Source: Defluviitalea raffinosedens
Lineage (GTDB): Bacteria > Bacillota > Clostridia > Lachnospirales > Defluviitaleaceae
Assembly (NCBI RefSeq): GCF_016908775.1
Contig: NZ_JAFBEP010000001.1
Span: 62,001 to 126,000 of the forward strand
Direction of reading: 5' to 3'
Length of the DNA stretch: 64,000 nucleotides
Positions 61,818 through 64,000 of the stretch are shown here, piece by piece (within the stretch, counting starts at the first letter, position 1; every line of letters begins with the position of its first letter). The notes under the pieces are model-generated. The model was given only the letters and a program-made list of their open reading frames with translations. It had not been told where the DNA came from and ran no database searches. Position numbers and translations under genes: made by a program.

Positions 61818-62090
61818 TTAAAAGTTCAAATGGTTTTTTGGATAAGAAAAATATTTCCTTACAGCTTTTAGATTGTTATTGATAAAAAGATCCGGATAGC
61901 CATAAGATTTTAATTCATTGGTATAATCCTGAATAACGGATTCTTCAACTTCATCGAGTTCTAAATTATTTTTATGCAAATACTCTGCAAAATGTTTCAT
62001 CCCTGATATATATCTTATACGTTTCTCTACAGATATTTCATAGGTATCAAATGTACTTGCGATCTCTTGTTCAATCATTTCTAAATTCAT
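61818..62090 (-). CDS. small protein resembling an isolated tyrosine-recombinase core-binding domain
   Basis: The 90-residue protein is all-helical. Its pattern, SVEKRIRYISGMKHFAEYLHKNNLELDEVEESVIQDYTNELKSYGYPDLFINNNLKAVRKYF (residues 20-82, given here in summary), resembles the SAM-like N-terminal DNA-binding domain of phage integrases and XerCD. No catalytic domain follows; a terminator comes 27 bases after the stop. AAAGGAGG precedes the ATG, so it is probably an intact small gene and not a truncated recombinase. The family assignment is by appearance only. Confidence 0.55.
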   Translation of the reverse strand: MNLEMIEQEIASTFDTYEISVEKRIRYISGMKHFAEYLHKNNLELDEVEESVIQDYTNELKSYGYPDLFINNNLKAVRKYFSYPKNHLNF

Positions 62091-62228
62091 GGGTATTCCT
62101 CCTTTTAAATATTAGCGCTTTAATTTAGACAACCCATTTATATTCGAAACCATTATACCATTTATTAAAATATTTTCCAAACGAATTCCATTTTCTTTTT
62201 TCGATCCTTTTTTACACTTCTTACAGAA

Positions 62229-62870
62229 TTATAAATAATTGATTACGAACCAAAAGTGACATATACTTCCACCTAAAACAAAAAGGTGGAATATTTCGTG
62301 AAAACCAAAGTATTTAAAATTCATTTTAGGCCATTTGGCTGCATATATGATGCCACCTATAGTATATAAAATTCCTCCAGTAACCAGCCAAACCAATCCT
62401 CGGGGTGAGAGGGCATTCATCAAGGGATAAAACGCTATTATTACCAGCCAACCCATTCCAATATAGAATAAAGTAGACAGCCATCTGGGCGCATCAAACC
62501 AGAAGATTTTTAGGAGAATGCCTATTATGGCTATGGTCCAGATGGATATGAGTAAAGACCATCCCCATACCCCTCTTAAAGCTAATAAACATACCGGTGT
62601 GTATGTTCCCGCAATCAGAACATAAATCATCATATGATCAATCCTGTGAAGAATTTCTGTTTTCTTTTCCGGTAATCTAAGGGCGTGGTATAAAGTACTT
62701 GCTGTATAGAGTAAAATCAAACTTACTCCAAATACAGTAAATGATACGATATGCCAAGTCGTCCCTCTGGCAACCGCATAATAAAGTAAAAATGCCAATC
62801 CAATTACAGAAAGGATATCCCCTATAAGATGGGTCAACGCATTCATTGGTTCCTTCATTTTTGTAAACAT
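62229..62870 (-). CDS. hemolysin III / YqfA-PAQR-family membrane protein
   Basis: The 213-residue protein has seven hydrophobic helices and belongs to the PAQR/hemolysin III family. Family motifs are MNALTHLIGDILSVIG near residue 9, STLYHALRLPEKKTEILHRIDHMMIYVLIAGTYTPV near 58-95 and HEIFHLFVLGGSICHFWFV near 192. The conserved Ser and His residues match the putative metal site of PAQR hydrolases. The cellular role in bacteria is unclear. ATG at 62870 is chosen for AGGAGTGA upstream. It is divergent from the DUF1836 regulator. Confidence 0.9.
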   Translation of the reverse strand: MFTKMKEPMNALTHLIGDILSVIGLAFLLYYAVARGTTWHIVSFTVFGVSLILLYTASTLYHALRLPEKKTEILHRIDHMMIYVLIAGTYTPVCLLALRGVWGWSLLISIWTIAIIGILLKIFWFDAPRWLSTLFYIGMGWLVIIAFYPLMNALSPRGLVWLVTGGILYTIGGIIYAAKWPKMNFKYFGFHEIFHLFVLGGSICHFWFVINYL

Positions 62871-62884
62871 TAAATCACTCCTCA

Positions 62885-62928
62885 TATAGTATTAAATACT
62901 ACATATAGTAATATTATTATAGTAATAT
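62885..62928. promoter_or_regulatory. repeat-rich divergent promoter region
   Basis: The 202-base gap between hlyIII and the DUF1836 gene contains AGTATTAAATACT (palindrome) and two exact copies of ATAGTAATAT (62905-62914 and 62919-62928), 14 bases apart. Such clusters may be operators for the DUF1836 protein, which has a predicted DNA-binding role. The evidence is only the repeats. Confidence 0.4.
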
Positions 62929-63013
62929 ACATTATTGATTATTGCAAGATATATTATTATTAATTTGATATATGTTGTTTATTATTCGATACGTTTCTAT
63001 ATATGAATATATC

Positions 63014-63041
63014 TTGTCATTGTATATAAGTATGATATAAT
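63014..63041 (+). promoter_or_regulatory. promoter of the DUF1836 gene
   Basis: TTGTCA (63014-63019) and TATAAT (63036-63041) are separated by 16 bases. The ribosome binding site GGAGAG at 63061 and the ATG at 63073 follow. Confidence 0.65.
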
Positions 63042-63072
63042 ACTGTTAAAACTATATACTGGAGAGATGAAA

Positions 63073-63666
63073 ATGGATTTTAAAAACGATACCTTAGATG
63101 CACTCCTTAAGGAGTTGAGTTCATTGGATGTCATTGAATTGTCAGATATCCCCAATATTGATTTGTACATGGACCAAATTACTACTTTCTTTGATGACAA
63201 ATTAGGGCCCTGGAAATTAGACAAAGAAGATAAAGTACTTACAAAAACAATGATTAATAATTACACGAAAGCTGATGTTCTTTTCCCACCGGTGAAAAAG
63301 AAATACTCCAAAGAACATATCATTCTGCTTATACTTATTTATCACCTGAAACAAGTACTATCCATCAATGAAATTCATACTCTATTATCTCCCATAGTTA
63401 AAAAGAATATGTCTAAAACTTCTGATACTCATAAAAATCTTCATTCTTTGTATGAAGCGTTTATAAAAATTCAAAAGGAAGAAATGCAGGGTTTTGAAGA
63501 ACGCTTTTCTGATAAAATGAAAAATCTCTTTGACAGCTTTGACGGGGAAGAAAAGGACAGATATGCTTTATTGTTTATGATCATTATGCATTTAGTCATC
63601 AGTTCAAGTATTCAAAAGAATTTTGCTCAAAAGCTTATTCGCCAATTTCCGGATATTCTTGCATAA
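63073..63666 (+). CDS. DUF1836 domain protein, putative DNA-binding regulator
   Basis: The 197-residue soluble protein matches DUF1836, whose members carry a MerR-like helix-turn-helix. VLTKTMINNYTKADVLFPPVKKKYSKEHIILLILIYHLKQVLSINEI (residues about 57-105) resembles the family core. The ATG at 63073 is six bases after GGAGAG, whereas the ATG at 63067 touches it. A downstream helical domain is less conserved. No target is known; the divergent hlyIII gene and the repeats between them are candidates. Confidence 0.78.
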   Translation: MDFKNDTLDALLKELSSLDVIELSDIPNIDLYMDQITTFFDDKLGPWKLDKEDKVLTKTMINNYTKADVLFPPVKKKYSKEHIILLILIYHLKQVLSINEIHTLLSPIVKKNMSKTSDTHKNLHSLYEAFIKIQKEEMQGFEERFSDKMKNLFDSFDGEEKDRYALLFMIIMHLVISSSIQKNFAQKLIRQFPDILA

Positions 63667-63689
63667 AAAAGAGTTTTACTGGCACACTT

Positions 63690-63768
63690 TTCGTGCAATC
63701 ACACATCCTGCCCGAAGGGCTTTTTTATTGCATAGGAGATTCAGAGGAATTTCCTATGCAATAAAAAA
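63690..63768. repeat. palindromic intergenic repeat, copy 4
   Basis: The lead CACACATCCTGCCCGAAGGGC is nearly the same as in copy 1. The arms 63721-63742 and 63747-63768 pair over 22 bases with one G-U pair and an AGAG loop. The arm starts TTTTTTATTGCATAGGA. It lies between the convergent DUF1836 and HPr genes, directly followed by the HPr terminator. Confidence 0.8.
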
Positions 63769-63796
63769 AAGATGCCAAATAAATGGCATCTTTTTT
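63765..63796. terminator. bidirectional terminator between DUF1836 and ptsH
   Basis: AAAAAAGATGCCA (63765-63777) pairs with TGGCATCTTTTTT (63784-63796) around AATAAA. The poly-A and poly-T sides give U tracts in both directions. Confidence 0.88.
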
Positions 63797-63816
63797 TATT
63801 ATGTTTTTCTTATTTC

Positions 63817-64000
63817 TTATTCTTTATGGGAAGTCAGAAATTCAACCAATTTTTCCACTGCTTCGTTTTCATCTTTTCCCTCTGCATGAATAATTACCTC
63901 TTGTCCTTCCAAAGCTCCTAAAGACATCATGCCCATGATGCTTTTTGCATTAACTTGCTTGTCCTCCATCATAACATAAATCTGACTTTCATATTGGCTG
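63817..64000 (-). CDS. ptsH: HPr phosphocarrier protein of the PTS, C-terminal part
   Basis: The gene is cut by the right edge of the window. The 60 visible residues contain NAKSIMGMMSLGALEGQEV, which carries the regulatory Ser46 site (KSIMGMMSL) of Gram-positive HPr, and a normal C-terminal helix ending EFLTSHKE. The His15 phosphorylation site lies beyond the edge. HPr would feed the EIIA at 38993 and also act with CcpA in carbon catabolite repression. On the minus strand it ends with a strong terminator. Confidence 0.9.
   Translation of the reverse strand, partial: SQYESQIYVMMEDKQVNAKSIMGMMSLGALEGQEVIIHAEGKDENEAVEKLVEFLTSHKE

Noticed and set aside
61818-62090. Fragment of a decayed phage integrase
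   Set aside because: Own ribosome binding site and immediate terminator after the stop, and no catalytic-domain remnants downstream, favour an intact small gene.
1-64000. tRNA, rRNA, CRISPR array or prophage
   Set aside because: No cloverleaf with T-loop, no rRNA stretch, no spaced direct repeats and no phage structural genes were recognised by reading; a tRNAscan and CRISPR scan would settle this.

Overview
The window is AT-rich chromosomal DNA from an anaerobic, spore-forming, motile member of the Clostridia (Firmicutes). The evidence is strong AGGAGG-type ribosome binding sites, a GerA-type spore germination operon, three methyl-accepting chemotaxis proteins, rubredoxin, a ferritin-like protein and a flavodiiron protein, PTS components, a Clostridia-type GGGtGRT/Fe-S scaffold pair, and a DnaE polymerase next to pfkA-pyk. 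It resembles Lachnospiraceae-like saccharolytic clostridia, but the species cannot be fixed from the sequence. No rRNA, tRNA, CRISPR array, IS transposase or prophage was seen.

Layout. 1-8000: the end of aroA, an SGNH esterase, the convergent trkA-trkH potassium uptake pair, and a gerKA-gerKB-gerKC operon that looks damaged (no normal start codon in A, a frameshift in B). 8069-15700: manA; an iron-regulated ABC exporter operon (ATPase, FtsX permease, HlyD adaptor); a TraX-like membrane protein; two small membrane proteins; and two paralogous candidate small RNAs with Fur-type operators. 15999-21860: the GGGtGRT protein and its NifU-like partner, a DUF3783 protein, a secreted MORN-repeat protein, a SpoU methyltransferase and a flavodiiron protein. 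21949-36193: an alpha-galactoside locus with GH36 and GH4 alpha-galactosidases, CUT1 ABC permeases and binding protein without an ATPase, an embedded chemoreceptor, two AraC regulators, a GH13 glucosidase and its LacI repressor. 36531-49523: a PTS fructose-type operon that carries its own chemoreceptor and binding protein, a PfkB sugar kinase, an RbsBAC-type ABC transporter and a DesK/NarL-type two-component system. 49716-52708: feoAB, a small Cys-rich protein, a ferritin-like protein and rubredoxin. 52859-64000: pyk, pfkA, dnaE, a third chemoreceptor, small conserved proteins, hemolysin III, a DUF1836 regulator and a truncated HPr gene.

How the parts work together. Sugar catabolism dominates. 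Alpha-galactosides and alpha-glucosides are imported and hydrolysed in the cytoplasm. Fructose-like sugars enter by PTS or ABC. PfkB, ManA, PfkA and Pyk feed glycolysis, and HPr energises the PTS. Chemoreceptors lie inside two sugar operons, so sensing and uptake are co-expressed.

The second theme is iron. Fur-type boxes lie in front of feoAB, the ABC exporter and two duplicated sRNA genes. Both sRNAs carry a conserved C/U-rich segment; in the second copy it is complementary over 14 contiguous bases to the Shine-Dalgarno region of the nearby Fe-S scaffold gene. I read this as a candidate FsrA-like iron-sparing RNA system. It is the most interesting inference in the window. A third theme is a family of long palindromic intergenic repeats at four gene ends.
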